Shown in pieces: positions 23,733 to 32,627 of a DNA stretch of 64,000 nt. The DNA lies in NCBI RefSeq assembly GCF_013284245.2, contig NZ_CP085876.1, forward strand, positions 25,001 through 89,000, written 5' to 3'. The stretch's first letter is position 1, and every line of letters starts with the position of its first letter. A program made the translations under genes and the position numbers. The notes beneath the pieces were generated by a model, which saw only the letters and a program-made list of their open reading frames with translations, made no database searches and had not been told where the DNA came from. Origin of the DNA: Brevibacillus sp. DP1.3A. Its GTDB lineage: Bacteria > Bacillota > Bacilli > Brevibacillales > Brevibacillaceae.

Positions 23733-24914
23733 ATGAATTATATCATCGCAGGTATAGGTTTGATCACGGTATTTTTGCTTGCTTGGCTGGCAAGTAGTAA
23801 TAAAAAACGTATTCGGTATCGTCCTATCCTCATCATGATTCTGATTCAGATCGTGTTTGGCTTGTTGCTGTTGCGAACCAATATTGGACTCATTTTAATA
23901 TCAGGAGTTGCCAGCAGTTTTTCCGTACTCCTGGAGTATGCCTACGAGGGGATCAATTTTGTTTTCGGTGGCATTGCGAATCCGGGTGCGTCGCCATTTT
24001 TCTTACAAGTGTTGCTGCCCATTGTGTTCGTATCTGCACTGATAGGCATTCTGCAATACACGAGGATCCTCCCTTTATTTATTCATTATGTAGGACTTGT
24101 GTTGAGCAAAGTGAATGGTATGGGAAAATTGGAGTCGTATAATGCGATTGCCTCAGCGATCGTCGGGCAGTCCGAAGTGTTTATTACCGTGAAAAAGCAG
24201 CTTGGTGCTATACCCGAAAACAGGCTGTATACATTGTGCGCCTCTGCGATGTCCACCGTGTCTATGTCGATCGTGGGTTCCTTCATGACCATGCTCAAAC
24301 CGGAGTATGTAGTAGCTGCGTTGGTACTTAATTTATTTGGTGGTTTTATCATTGCTTCCATTATTACGCCGTATGAAGTGAAGCCGGAAGATGATTTGCT
24401 CGATCAAGAAAAAGAAGAGAGACAGGCCTTCTTTGAAATGCTCGGGGAGTACATTCTGGATGGATTTAAAGTAGCCGTAGTCGTGGCCGCGATGTTGCTC
24501 GGATTTATTGCAATCATTGCGATGGTGAACGGGTTATTCAGTGCGGTATTCGGTATCTCGTTCCAAGCGTTGTTAGGGTATGCCTTTGCTCCCCTCGCTT
24601 TTCTCATGGGGGTTCCATGGCACGAAGCCGTACAAGCGGGAAGTATCATGGCCACTAAAATAGTGGCGAACGAGTTTGTCGCCATCCTCGACTTTACGAA
24701 AATTCAAGGTCAGTTAAGCGAAAGAACGGTCGCCATCGTGTCAGTGTTTTTGATCTCGTTTGCAAACTTTGGCTCGATCGGGACAATTGTTGGCGCGGTA
24801 AAAGGCTTGAATGAAAGGCAAGGAAATGTCGTCGCCCGGTTTGGACTGAAGCTGTTGTATGGGGCAACACTCGTCAGCATTTTGTCAGGGATTATCATCA
24901 GCATTGTGGTGTGA
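23733..24914 (+). CDS. nupC: NupC family nucleoside permease
   Basis: Concentrative nucleoside transporters couple uptake to H+ or Na+. The 393-residue protein has the CNT features GIANPGASPFFLQVLLPIVF, SAIVGQSEVFITVK, STVSMSIVGSFM and ATKIVANEFVAI. Start at the ATG at 23733, 8 bp after GGAG; upstream in-frame codons lack membrane character. No purine riboswitch is seen upstream. Confidence 0.92.
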   Translation: MNYIIAGIGLITVFLLAWLASSNKKRIRYRPILIMILIQIVFGLLLLRTNIGLILISGVASSFSVLLEYAYEGINFVFGGIANPGASPFFLQVLLPIVFVSALIGILQYTRILPLFIHYVGLVLSKVNGMGKLESYNAIASAIVGQSEVFITVKKQLGAIPENRLYTLCASAMSTVSMSIVGSFMTMLKPEYVVAALVLNLFGGFIIASIITPYEVKPEDDLLDQEKEERQAFFEMLGEYILDGFKVAVVVAAMLLGFIAIIAMVNGLFSAVFGISFQALLGYAFAPLAFLMGVPWHEAVQAGSIMATKIVANEFVAILDFTKIQGQLSERTVAIVSVFLISFANFGSIGTIVGAVKGLNERQGNVVARFGLKLLYGATLVSILSGIIISIVV

Positions 24915-24916
24915 AG

Positions 24917-24940
24917 GGGACCCTTTCCGGGGTCTTTTTT
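24917..24940 (+). terminator. nupC terminator
   Basis: GGACCC and GGGGTC arms are followed by a T run immediately after the nupC stop. Confidence 0.6.
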
Positions 24941-24960
24941 TGTATTGTACTTTAGGCATG

Positions 24961-25016
24961 AAAAAACTCCCCTTAATAGCAGGCTTTATTATTTCACCTG
25001 TCTACTTAAAGGGGAG
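24961..25016 (-). terminator. terminator of the lanthipeptide operon
   Basis: On the minus strand CTCCCCTTTAAGTAGACAGG and CCTGCTATTAAGGGGAG form a long imperfect hairpin followed by TTTTTT. It lies just past the lanT stop. Confidence 0.75.
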
Positions 25017-25049
25017 CATCTCACTTCCTAGACAGCCCTTTTTAAGTAT

Positions 25050-27224
25050 TCACACTGCGGCTAGATCACCATAGTAGCGTCGATAATAAGCTGACTTCTC
25101 CAATAATTGTTCATGTGTCCCTATAGCACTGATGCGTCCTTGGTCTAATACAAGAATAACATCACTATTCATCACGGTAGTTAAGCGATGAGCAATAACG
25201 ATGCGTGTGCATGCAATATCAGACAAATAACGATCAATTCTCTCTTCGTTTAAATGATCAAGTGAACTTGTGGCTTCGTCAAGCAATAAGACTGTCGGTT
25301 TCGTTAGCAGTGCCTTCGCTAATGCAATCCGTTGCCGTTGACCACCTGATAGATTCATCCCCATTTCACTTATCATGGTATGATACTTCATCGGCATCTG
25401 CATGATTTCATCATGAATTTGAGCAGCTTTTGCTGCCTCCATCACATCTTCTATTGTTGCTTCAGGTGCAGAAAATCGAATATTATCTAGGATACTGCGA
25501 TTAAATAAGTAAATACTCTGGGGCACAGTACCAATCTGCTTCCGTATATGCTGCATATCTAAATTTTGTGAATCTATGCCATCATAGCAAATGCGACCAG
25601 CTGTTGGTTCAAATAAACCAATCAGCAGATTGACTAAAGTCGACTTTCCTGCACCAGATTGACCAATAATCGCCACCTTCTGACCAGGCTTAATGTGCAG
25701 ACTAATATCACACAATGTTTGATCAGAGAACTTCGAATATGCATAGGATACATTTTCTAATTCAATCTTCCCTGTCAATTCTATTTTTTGTCTGCCATCA
25801 TAATGTTCAGTTGGAGCATCAAGTACATCTTGAACACGTTTTAAATATGAAGTTGTGAGAATAAAGCTGTTAACTGTCCCGACCAAACTACCACTTACTC
25901 CAAAAAACTGACTTGCTATGGATTGAATCGCAATAAGCATTCCTAGTGATATGACTCCATCAAAGACATGATATGCACCCAACCACAATATGATAAGCGG
26001 TGCTGCTAGCTGTAGTAGACTTGTCATTGTCACTAGTACGTTTGTAATCCGTTCTTTACTGCGATAAATATCAAGTAAGTTTTTGAAATGATGTCGCCAC
26101 TTCTCAAACATACTCTCTTCAATACCACTCGTCTTAATATGAAATATCCCCAATAGCATCTCCGTTTGCACCGATTGTACATTAGTTCCTGCAAGAATCT
26201 GACGCTGATTCCATTCAGCGATTACCTTCTTAGTAAATACAACTGCAAGAATATTGATTAATGATAAAGCAACAACTAACAATGCCAAGGAAGTAGATTG
26301 TATCGACATATATATGAAAAGAGCGATTAACATCAATACATCTAATACCCCACGAATGATACTTCCAGAAATAAGTTCACGTATCATATTCAACGAGTTA
26401 GCCCGAAATAGCAGATCTCCTATAGAACGAAGCATAAAGAAGCTATAGGGGAGTTTCAGCAAATGTTGAAAAAAATTAATCTGTAACAACGAATCCAAAA
26501 CATTGTGCATGGTAATAAGTACTCTGCCCCGAATATAGGTAAACAAAGATGAGGTGACTAACATGATGAGAATACCCAGTGCCATAACACTCATCATCGT
26601 AGTATTTGCAGGCATAATCACCTTGTCGATCAATTGCTGAATTAATATTGGCATTGCGATGGCACACAATTGTAAGACAGCAGTTACTAAAAATACCAGA
26701 ACGAACAATTGTTTATTCTGAAGGATAAGTCTGAACATAGTAGCCCAGACATTGGCTGTCTTTACACGCTCGAAGTTTGCCGTTGGATTAAGTTCTAAAA
26801 CGTAGCCATGAAAGTGGCTCATAAAGGATTCTTCATTCAAATGCTTGCGTCCTATAGCAGGGTCAATAATCGTATACTTCTTCTCGCTTGAATCTTTCTT
26901 ATGTTTGATTCGCTCCAAAACTACGTAATGATGTTCATCCCAAGTAATAATAGATGGTAACTGTAAAGTCTCTAACAATGCCAAATCTGACTGATAACAT
27001 TTTGCTGTAAACTGAAGCTGTTCTGCTGTCTTCTTCAACTGAAACAAACTAGTCCCATCACGTCCACTGCCTAGCGCTTCACGTAAATCATACATACTTA
27101 TGCTACTCTTATAGTAATGCATGATCATTGCCAAACAGCAAGCCCCACACTCCGTTTGCTGCATCTGTTCAATGAATGGTACGCGCCATCGGTGATCTTG
27201 TTTATCTTGCCTCTCATCATTCAT
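25050..27224 (-). CDS. lanT: lanthipeptide bifunctional peptidase/ABC exporter (LanT, C39 type)
   Basis: LanT cleaves the leader at a double-glycine-type site and exports the mature peptide. The 724-residue protein has an N-terminal C39 peptidase with Cys26 (QTECGACC), His99 (DEHHYVV) and Asp121 (IIDPAIGR). A six-helix membrane domain (about 160-440) and an ATPase follow, with Walker A GQSGAGKST, signature LSGGQRQR and DEATSSLD. The start is the ATG at 27224 with GGAGATG upstream. It is encoded 40 bp after lanM in the same direction. Base composition is clearly lower in G+C than the flanks. Confidence 0.95.
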   Translation of the reverse strand: MNDERQDKQDHRWRVPFIEQMQQTECGACCLAMIMHYYKSSISMYDLREALGSGRDGTSLFQLKKTAEQLQFTAKCYQSDLALLETLQLPSIITWDEHHYVVLERIKHKKDSSEKKYTIIDPAIGRKHLNEESFMSHFHGYVLELNPTANFERVKTANVWATMFRLILQNKQLFVLVFLVTAVLQLCAIAMPILIQQLIDKVIMPANTTMMSVMALGILIMLVTSSLFTYIRGRVLITMHNVLDSLLQINFFQHLLKLPYSFFMLRSIGDLLFRANSLNMIRELISGSIIRGVLDVLMLIALFIYMSIQSTSLALLVVALSLINILAVVFTKKVIAEWNQRQILAGTNVQSVQTEMLLGIFHIKTSGIEESMFEKWRHHFKNLLDIYRSKERITNVLVTMTSLLQLAAPLIILWLGAYHVFDGVISLGMLIAIQSIASQFFGVSGSLVGTVNSFILTTSYLKRVQDVLDAPTEHYDGRQKIELTGKIELENVSYAYSKFSDQTLCDISLHIKPGQKVAIIGQSGAGKSTLVNLLIGLFEPTAGRICYDGIDSQNLDMQHIRKQIGTVPQSIYLFNRSILDNIRFSAPEATIEDVMEAAKAAQIHDEIMQMPMKYHTMISEMGMNLSGGQRQRIALAKALLTKPTVLLLDEATSSLDHLNEERIDRYLSDIACTRIVIAHRLTTVMNSDVILVLDQGRISAIGTHEQLLEKSAYYRRYYGDLAAV

Positions 27225-27263
27225 ACCGATCATCTCCATATCCAACAAACGATAACACGACAG

Positions 27264-30200
27264 TTATCGTGGCAATTCAAATGCAAGTATTGAAGGCACC
27301 CGATTATCTAACAATCGTAAATATTCGTATCCCATCCCAGCAGTTCCTGTCATCAATCCATCACACTCCAATCTTGCAATTAAGTGGTCAGATGACTTAT
27401 ATGACTCATAATCTTCAATTGCTCTCAATGCCCAATCATTTGCAATATCCACTAGATTAGGATCATTCATCAATTTACTTACGTGTAGCAAAATATCAGC
27501 ATTACCTAATATGCCATGACACAAGCAAAAACTATTATATGTATTCCCACGATTCAACAAAGTCTGCAGTGCATTCTTATAGTCTTGAGTAACAAATTCC
27601 CACTCTTGTGCATGTAGGAGATTCATTGCTTCAAGATGATGCATAATCTCTGCGCGAGCAAGTGCGATACCTGGAGCACCATGACACCAAAAGTTAGCAT
27701 ATTCATGTCTATCTGTAGAGCGCAAGTCTCTCCAGTTTTGTTCAATTTCCGAATAGTAATGATTTTCATATATGAGCAATCTATTCGCCATTTTCAAATA
27801 CTGTTCACAGCTTGAATGATTACTATGGTTATCACTTAATCTAGCAAGCCATGTGAACGCCCATGCTAACCCGGCTGCACCATGAGATAAACCCGTCAAC
27901 AATATTTGCCCACTCGTCGTGCTGTCATTGTCGACTACATGTTGGTTAGTCAGTCCATCAGGGTATATTTTCGAGCCAGCATCAAAATTCAATTCCTCCA
28001 TTAATGTATAGAGGCGTTCCCCAGCCGCTTGTGCCACATGTAAATACGCTACATCATGCAAAGCATCGTAGATACGAAGCATAACGATCATACAACCTGC
28101 AAGACCATTGATTACATCATACTGAGTTTCTTTTTCTATTCCCCGCATCAATACGGATAGCCTATTCTTGGCATTTTCTAGCAAGGTATCATCTTTCCAT
28201 AGCAACCCACAATAAATGAGTGCATAAATATTTGTACTTTCACCTAAATAAGCTGAGGTCGAAATAGTTATCTCATTGGACAATTCGCTTGCTTCATCTA
28301 GTTTCAGCTTACTTGGCTGAATAGCATTCAAAAGCTGTCGTGCAATTTCCCGATACTGCTGGTCGCAAGTGATATGAGTTAGTTGAGCGAGATATAACAC
28401 ATAACCACCTAGACCACTATACATATTGTGATCTAACCATGTTGGTTTAAATTTATCCTCTACTCCAACTATAGCAAACCCAATACACGCAATATTACTA
28501 TCATCTGTTTGGACAATGCGACGCATTATACTATTACCTATTGATGTCGCATATTGCTGAAATTGTGTAATTCTATTCTCATTATGTATTACATCTTGGG
28601 TTAGTGTTGTAGTATGGCGATTATACATATCAGCACGCTGATTGTATGAATGACCATCACTAGAATGTTCACTTTCCTCCAAGCTGGATAGAGACCAGCG
28701 CAAATATTGTAGCTGTAAACTAAGATCATCTTCAGATAATTGCATCAGGTAATGTTCCATTAACTCAATAATCGACATCGGATAAAAATTGGGTATACAG
28801 ACTCCATTCATATCATATAAGTCACGACTATTAAGTGAGAACATAAAGTAAGGAACATCTTGCCGCTGCATTTGTTCCAACTCACATTCCATAACAGCAG
28901 GTGGTGGAAACGTTGAGTTATTCACCATAATTTTTAATAAGCGATTGCGGTCTGATTCATTCTGTAAATAATCAGGATGCATACTATCTGATAAAAACTT
29001 TCCATACAAGGCTGTTGCCCGAAATACATGACGACCAGTCGCATCAGAATACGGTAAGAGTATGTCACGAACAAAAGTATCGCGATGCGTATGTAATAAT
29101 CGATACAAATCACAAAAACCTTCGATCATATGCTTTGTATACATCGAGATGTCCATATATTCGCCATTTAATATTGGTCGATTTTGTTTTTCATTAGTCG
29201 TAAATATGTCGTCAATCAAATAAGCTTCATCTGTGCCAACATTTTCAATACGCTGAGTCTTCATTAACTGCGACTTTTGTCCACCTCGACCGCCTGCTGC
29301 ACTTAAATCAATATCCCATAGTGCATTAGGAATATAAATTCCAGGTAGCATTAGAGATGAGAATATCGTTCGCTGATTTTGCTCCCCTAGCACCTGATGC
29401 AATTGGGTATCTGTTAATGGAGTAAATATGGTCTCCAAATCAATTAATATCGGCTGAGCTCCATTTGCGATAATATTTTCAGAATGATAATCAGTAGCCC
29501 CACATGTATAGCATAATGCCGATAATGCACCTAGACGATAATAGAACTGTTCTACTTCCATAATGGATTGACATGGATTGTGGCTTACAAACTCATGATA
29601 TCCATAAGCTCCACAATTGAGCACATGTGGACTGCTCAACAAATACTTCAAACCTCTCTGATTAATCCAATCAAGCATAGTACTATAACATTCATCTATA
29701 CGTAATGAATGGGGTTTATACACTAGCTTAGCACCACTGTTAAACTTTAATATGGCAACTGATTTACCTGTGTTATGGGTATCCCCTGCTCCAATCTCTA
29801 TCCCAGTTAGACAATCATATTCGCAACCATTTCCCAATTTCGACTTGAATTTTATCCAATCTGAATGGTAATGATCAATAATTTCACGTACATACGAGCT
29901 AAACATTAACGTGTGTTCTGTCAAGCACCTAGCTAACACTGGGTATGTATCGAAGAATACTCTTAAATGATGAGGATCTTCTAACAGTTTAAAATACTCT
30001 TGATATCGCTCGTTCGGTGATTCAGCTGTTAAATCACCTAACTGACTAGCAATGGATATCTCTAACGTCGTCGTCTTGAACTGCAATGAAGCCAACCGTT
30101 GTACACACGCTTGCATGAGCCCTTGTTCAACTTGAAAATCATCGATAATATCTGCATGAACATTATTTAGAGCTTCCTGAAGATTGCGCCAAAAATCTGC

Positions 30201-30329
30201 TAGAAATGGACGGATTATGGGATTAGGTTCTTTTTCAATGAACTCATTATCATGAGAGGCACTTAATATTCGGTTCAGATTCTCATCGCTATCTACACTA
30301 ATCCCTCTATCTCTTGCAGCTTTAACCAA
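27264..30329 (-). CDS. lanM: class II lanthionine synthetase LanM
   Basis: LanM phosphorylates and dehydrates Ser/Thr in the precursor, then cyclises with Cys to (methyl)lanthionine. The 1021-residue protein has the dehydratase domain (about 130-520) with Lys205 in KLVYKPHS, the catalytic segment ATDYHSEN (Asp280, His282, Asn285) and ILIDLET (Asp297). The C-terminal LanC-like cyclase domain (about 640-1021) has zinc ligands Cys882 (FWCHGAPG), Cys937 and His938 (LCHGILG). All key residues are intact. The start is a TTG behind AGGAGGGG. It lies between lanA and lanT. Confidence 0.96.
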   Translation of the reverse strand: MVKAARDRGISVDSDENLNRILSASHDNEFIEKEPNPIIRPFLADFWRNLQEALNNVHADIIDDFQVEQGLMQACVQRLASLQFKTTTLEISIASQLGDLTAESPNERYQEYFKLLEDPHHLRVFFDTYPVLARCLTEHTLMFSSYVREIIDHYHSDWIKFKSKLGNGCEYDCLTGIEIGAGDTHNTGKSVAILKFNSGAKLVYKPHSLRIDECYSTMLDWINQRGLKYLLSSPHVLNCGAYGYHEFVSHNPCQSIMEVEQFYYRLGALSALCYTCGATDYHSENIIANGAQPILIDLETIFTPLTDTQLHQVLGEQNQRTIFSSLMLPGIYIPNALWDIDLSAAGGRGGQKSQLMKTQRIENVGTDEAYLIDDIFTTNEKQNRPILNGEYMDISMYTKHMIEGFCDLYRLLHTHRDTFVRDILLPYSDATGRHVFRATALYGKFLSDSMHPDYLQNESDRNRLLKIMVNNSTFPPPAVMECELEQMQRQDVPYFMFSLNSRDLYDMNGVCIPNFYPMSIIELMEHYLMQLSEDDLSLQLQYLRWSLSSLEESEHSSDGHSYNQRADMYNRHTTTLTQDVIHNENRITQFQQYATSIGNSIMRRIVQTDDSNIACIGFAIVGVEDKFKPTWLDHNMYSGLGGYVLYLAQLTHITCDQQYREIARQLLNAIQPSKLKLDEASELSNEITISTSAYLGESTNIYALIYCGLLWKDDTLLENAKNRLSVLMRGIEKETQYDVINGLAGCMIVMLRIYDALHDVAYLHVAQAAGERLYTLMEELNFDAGSKIYPDGLTNQHVVDNDSTTSGQILLTGLSHGAAGLAWAFTWLARLSDNHSNHSSCEQYLKMANRLLIYENHYYSEIEQNWRDLRSTDRHEYANFWCHGAPGIALARAEIMHHLEAMNLLHAQEWEFVTQDYKNALQTLLNRGNTYNSFCLCHGILGNADILLHVSKLMNDPNLVDIANDWALRAIEDYESYKSSDHLIARLECDGLMTGTAGMGYEYLRLLDNRVPSILAFELPR

Positions 30330-30567
30330 AATGTCCCCTCCTGCTATATTTATTTCGTACCAAAGATTTATTTATCATCGAATATTTGACATATGTAGGC
30401 CGCACATTCTGCATGGCGACCTCATACGATTATTTGCTGGACTTGGAAATAAGATGATTAGGATTAATATTCATTTTGAGTATTAATTGTTCAATAGTTA
30501 GAACATTACGGTTCATTATCTAAAACCGCATTATGGAAAGAAACTATTCATTAACCCACATTACAAT

Positions 30568-30605
30568 CAGAAGTGAGAAGGTAACATTTCACCATCTCAC
30601 TTCTG
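30568..30605 (-). promoter_or_regulatory. lanA-lanM intergenic hairpin
   Basis: CAGAAGTGAGA and TCTCACTTCTG form a perfect 11-bp stem just after the lanA stop. There is no T tract on the minus strand after it, so it is more likely a processing or stabilising hairpin that favours precursor mRNA over lanM mRNA than a full terminator. Confidence 0.6.
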
Positions 30606-30624
30606 ATTAATTACTTATAATTTT

Positions 30625-30891
30625 CTAGCATTGTGGTACATCACCAGGGCGGTACGTAAGACATTGGCTTTGAGTGGGAGTCGGTGGATTACAACTATCA
30701 TTATAAGTGTAACAACCAAACGCGTATGAGATAATATTACCGGTTGTAGTTCCCACGGAGTTTGCTTCAACACTACCTGCAACCATTTCCTTCAACTGTT
30801 TCTCATCAACTTCGCCAACCGGCGAAACAAATCCTTGCTTCGCTCTCCCCTCAGAAGAACGATACTGAGCACGTAGATCATTGTTAGACAT
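30625..30891 (-). CDS. lanA: class II lanthipeptide precursor LanA
   Basis: An 88-residue precursor begins at the ATG at 30891 behind AAAGGAAG. The leader contains EVDEKQLKEMVAG, which fits the C39 pattern with hydrophobic residues at -12 (Val), -7 (Leu) and -4 (Met) if cleavage follows Ala-Gly; Gly-Ser one residue later is the alternative. The predicted core starts near SVEANSVGTTTG, is about 49 residues, and has four Cys, with many Ser/Thr available for up to four rings. The C-terminus ends in Cys. I do not recognise the core as a described lantibiotic. Extra trimming of the first six or so core residues is possible. Confidence 0.88.
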   Translation of the reverse strand: MSNNDLRAQYRSSEGRAKQGFVSPVGEVDEKQLKEMVAGSVEANSVGTTTGNIISYAFGCYTYNDSCNPPTPTQSQCLTYRPGDVPQC

Positions 30892-30917
30892 ATACAACTT
30901 CCTTTCGAGATGATAGT

Positions 30918-30960
30918 AGCACTATATATTATCTCTTCTCCATAAAAGAGAAGAAGTGCT
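30918..30960 (-). promoter_or_regulatory. 5' leader hairpin of lanA
   Basis: On the minus strand AGCACTTCTTCTC pairs with GAGAAGA plus AGTGCT, with a 7-nt loop and a one-sided bulge of about 10 nt. It sits between the candidate promoter and the lanA ribosome binding site and could stabilise the message or control it. Confidence 0.5.
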
Positions 30961-31012
30961 CACAAAGATACTCTGCCTTCCATTCTGTGTTTAAAATAAT
31001 CTCAAAGCGCAC

Positions 31013-31040
31013 ATTTTAAATATTACAAATTTCGACTCAA
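31013..31040 (-). promoter_or_regulatory. candidate lanA promoter
   Basis: On the minus strand TTGAGT (31040-31035) and TAAAAT (31018-31013) are separated by 16 bp, giving a leader of about 115 nt. The region is very AT-rich, so chance matches are likely. Confidence 0.35.
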
Positions 31041-31120
31041 AAATGGAAATACTTACAATTTATAACACGAATTTAGTAGAATGTAAATATAAACTATAAA
31101 TTCGAAACATTTCTTTTTAA

Positions 31121-31343
31121 GGAGGTATTTTCTGAAAACAGGGACACTTTTGAAAAAAATGAGGGTGGAGTGTATTATTAGTCAGTCTGCTTTGAGTTGC
31201 ATTTCTAGTAGAACTACTCCAGCATCATAATGCTATTCCTCTTGGAAACCTTGTTCTGTATTTGGATAAAATGAACGTTAGATTAGATGAGTTTTCATAT
31301 TTCTTAGGTTGCGATGAGACCATTCAAGAGGAGATGAAGTCGG
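31121..31343 (+). pseudogene. remnant of an Rgg/MutR-type helix-turn-helix regulator
   Basis: GGAGGT at 31121-31126 precedes a CTG-initiated frame reading KTGTLLKKMRVE...SQSALS, which stops at 31228. After a +1 shift the frame from 31196 continues as PLGNLVLYLDKMNVRLDEF then SYFLGCDETIQEE. Joined, these match the layout of the N-terminal XRE domain of Rgg/GadR/MutR regulators (SQSALSxxE..., followed by LxKLNVxLDEF). There is no normal start codon, there is at least one frameshift, and the C-terminal domain is missing. MutR-type regulators often control lantibiotic genes, so this may be the former regulator of the adjacent cluster. The assignment is by pattern only. Confidence 0.55.
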
Positions 31344-31952
31344 ATGAGAAAATGGGTGTGTATGGCTGTAGTGGCAGGTTTGATTGTGGGAGGCTGTTCA
31401 CCTGACGCGAGCGTATCAACAGATTCTAAACAACAGCCTGTAACCGAGCAGCAGCAAGAGGCGGGAAATAGCGGGGGCGACCAAAAGCAAGAGAAGCAAA
31501 CCGCTACCGTGCGCCAAATTATTCTGGACGATCAATTTTTAAAGCAGCTATCCAAAAACGAGATCAGTGGCTTCGATATCCACATCGGGATGAAGCGGGA
31601 TGAGGTTTCTGCGCTATACGGCAAGGTAACGAAACAGGATTATTGGGATGGCGGGCGCTATGAAGTCTTTGAGAAGCTAGAGAGTGCGCTCATTTATTTT
31701 GATGGGCAGGATCGCGTGTATGGAATTGATTTGGCTGGTCTTCATCTACATGAAACGAATCTGGACACAATCCGTAAAAATCTGGGGGCGCCTGTCAGTG
31801 AAGAGAAGAGCATGGCCGATCAGGATTATGTCATGTTTTTTGAAGCGGGAAATAACTCCGTATTTATTAGTGCAAAGGACGAGCAATCACCAGCAGACAA
31901 AATAAGAATCATCAATAAAAAAATGATCGAGGAATCGCCGCAGAAAGAATAA
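31344..31952 (+). CDS. putative lipoprotein of unknown function
   Basis: The 202-residue protein has a lipoprotein signal ending LIVGGCSPD (Cys near residue 18) and a Gln/Glu/Ser-rich linker. Its globular domain contains GFDIHIGMKRDEVSALYG, a pattern seen in SmpA/OmlA-like and related lipoproteins where a short motif precedes a beta-rich fold. Function is unknown. GAGGAG lies 11 bp before the ATG. Confidence 0.72.
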   Translation: MRKWVCMAVVAGLIVGGCSPDASVSTDSKQQPVTEQQQEAGNSGGDQKQEKQTATVRQIILDDQFLKQLSKNEISGFDIHIGMKRDEVSALYGKVTKQDYWDGGRYEVFEKLESALIYFDGQDRVYGIDLAGLHLHETNLDTIRKNLGAPVSEEKSMADQDYVMFFEAGNNSVFISAKDEQSPADKIRIINKKMIEESPQKE

Positions 31953-31960
31953 AAAGAAAA

Positions 31961-32004
31961 AGCCAGTCAGAAGGCTCGAAAATGACCTTCAGACTGGCTT
32001 TTAT
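31961..32004. terminator. bidirectional terminator
   Basis: AGCCAGTCAGAAGG and CCTTCAGACTGGCT form a long stem between convergent genes, flanked by A-rich and T-rich sequence. Confidence 0.7.
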
Positions 32005-32019
32005 ACGTTAACAATGGCA

Positions 32020-32430
32020 TTACTCAACCGAGCTTTTTCCAAACAGAATAGCGTCGAGTGCGAACTTGGAGCTGCCGCTGATACCAAGAGAAACCAACAT
32101 CGCAAGCAAGGCCAGATCCAACTCATAACCAGCGCCACCTTCACCGCCCAGGAAGCCGGCAGCGAGCTTGGCTTTAAAGATCGCACCAAGCATGACAACA
32201 GACAACGCACCTGCGAACACGCGAGTACCCAGACCGAGAATCAAGGCAATACCACCTACTACCTCCAAGAAGGCTACGAGATAAGCAATGAATGCAGGGA
32301 GTCCCATGGTCCCGAAGAAACCAGCGACATTCTCCAGCCCCATTTGGAATTTAGCCACTCCGTGAATGGCAAAAGTAAGACCAGCAATCACACGTAGAAT
32401 AAGTGCGCTCCATTCAAAACGATTAGACAT
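32020..32430 (-). CDS. DoxX family membrane protein
   Basis: The 136-residue protein has four predicted membrane helices and the DoxX signature segments RVIAGLTFAIHGVAKF and FLEVVGGIALILGLGTR. In Bacillus, DoxX proteins such as CatD and MhqP belong to quinone/electrophile stress regulons controlled by MarR/HxlR-type repressors. Here a HxlR gene is transcribed divergently, which supports a similar role. The start follows GGAGGGATT. Confidence 0.88.
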   Translation of the reverse strand: MSNRFEWSALILRVIAGLTFAIHGVAKFQMGLENVAGFFGTMGLPAFIAYLVAFLEVVGGIALILGLGTRVFAGALSVVMLGAIFKAKLAAGFLGGEGGAGYELDLALLAMLVSLGISGSSKFALDAILFGKSSVE

Positions 32431-32458
32431 GTATGAATCCCTCCGAAAATTTAAATGC

Positions 32459-32513
32459 GTAACAAAGTTACTTTTCGTTAGTAAGTATACAATAATAATT
32501 TCCTAAGTCAAGT
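32459..32513 (-). promoter_or_regulatory. doxX promoter with palindromic operator
   Basis: On the minus strand TTGACT (32513-32508) and TATACT (32489-32484) are separated by 18 bp. Just downstream is the perfect palindrome GTAAC-AAA-GTTAC at 32459-32471, and TTACTAAC lies between them. This is a good candidate binding site for the divergent HxlR protein. Confidence 0.5.
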
Positions 32514-32627
32514 GATTCAATAAAATCCCAACAGTTGGCAAGTGTAATTTTCAAGGTGGATTCACATCATTGGTTTTGATGGATTGAACAAAGAGCGGTA
32601 TACTGGAGGGAGAATGAGGTGATACCT

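Noticed and set aside
24915..31343. LanFEG immunity or a second lanthipeptide precursor within the AT-rich block
   Set aside because: No further ABC genes or small double-glycine leader peptides were found on either strand in the gaps.
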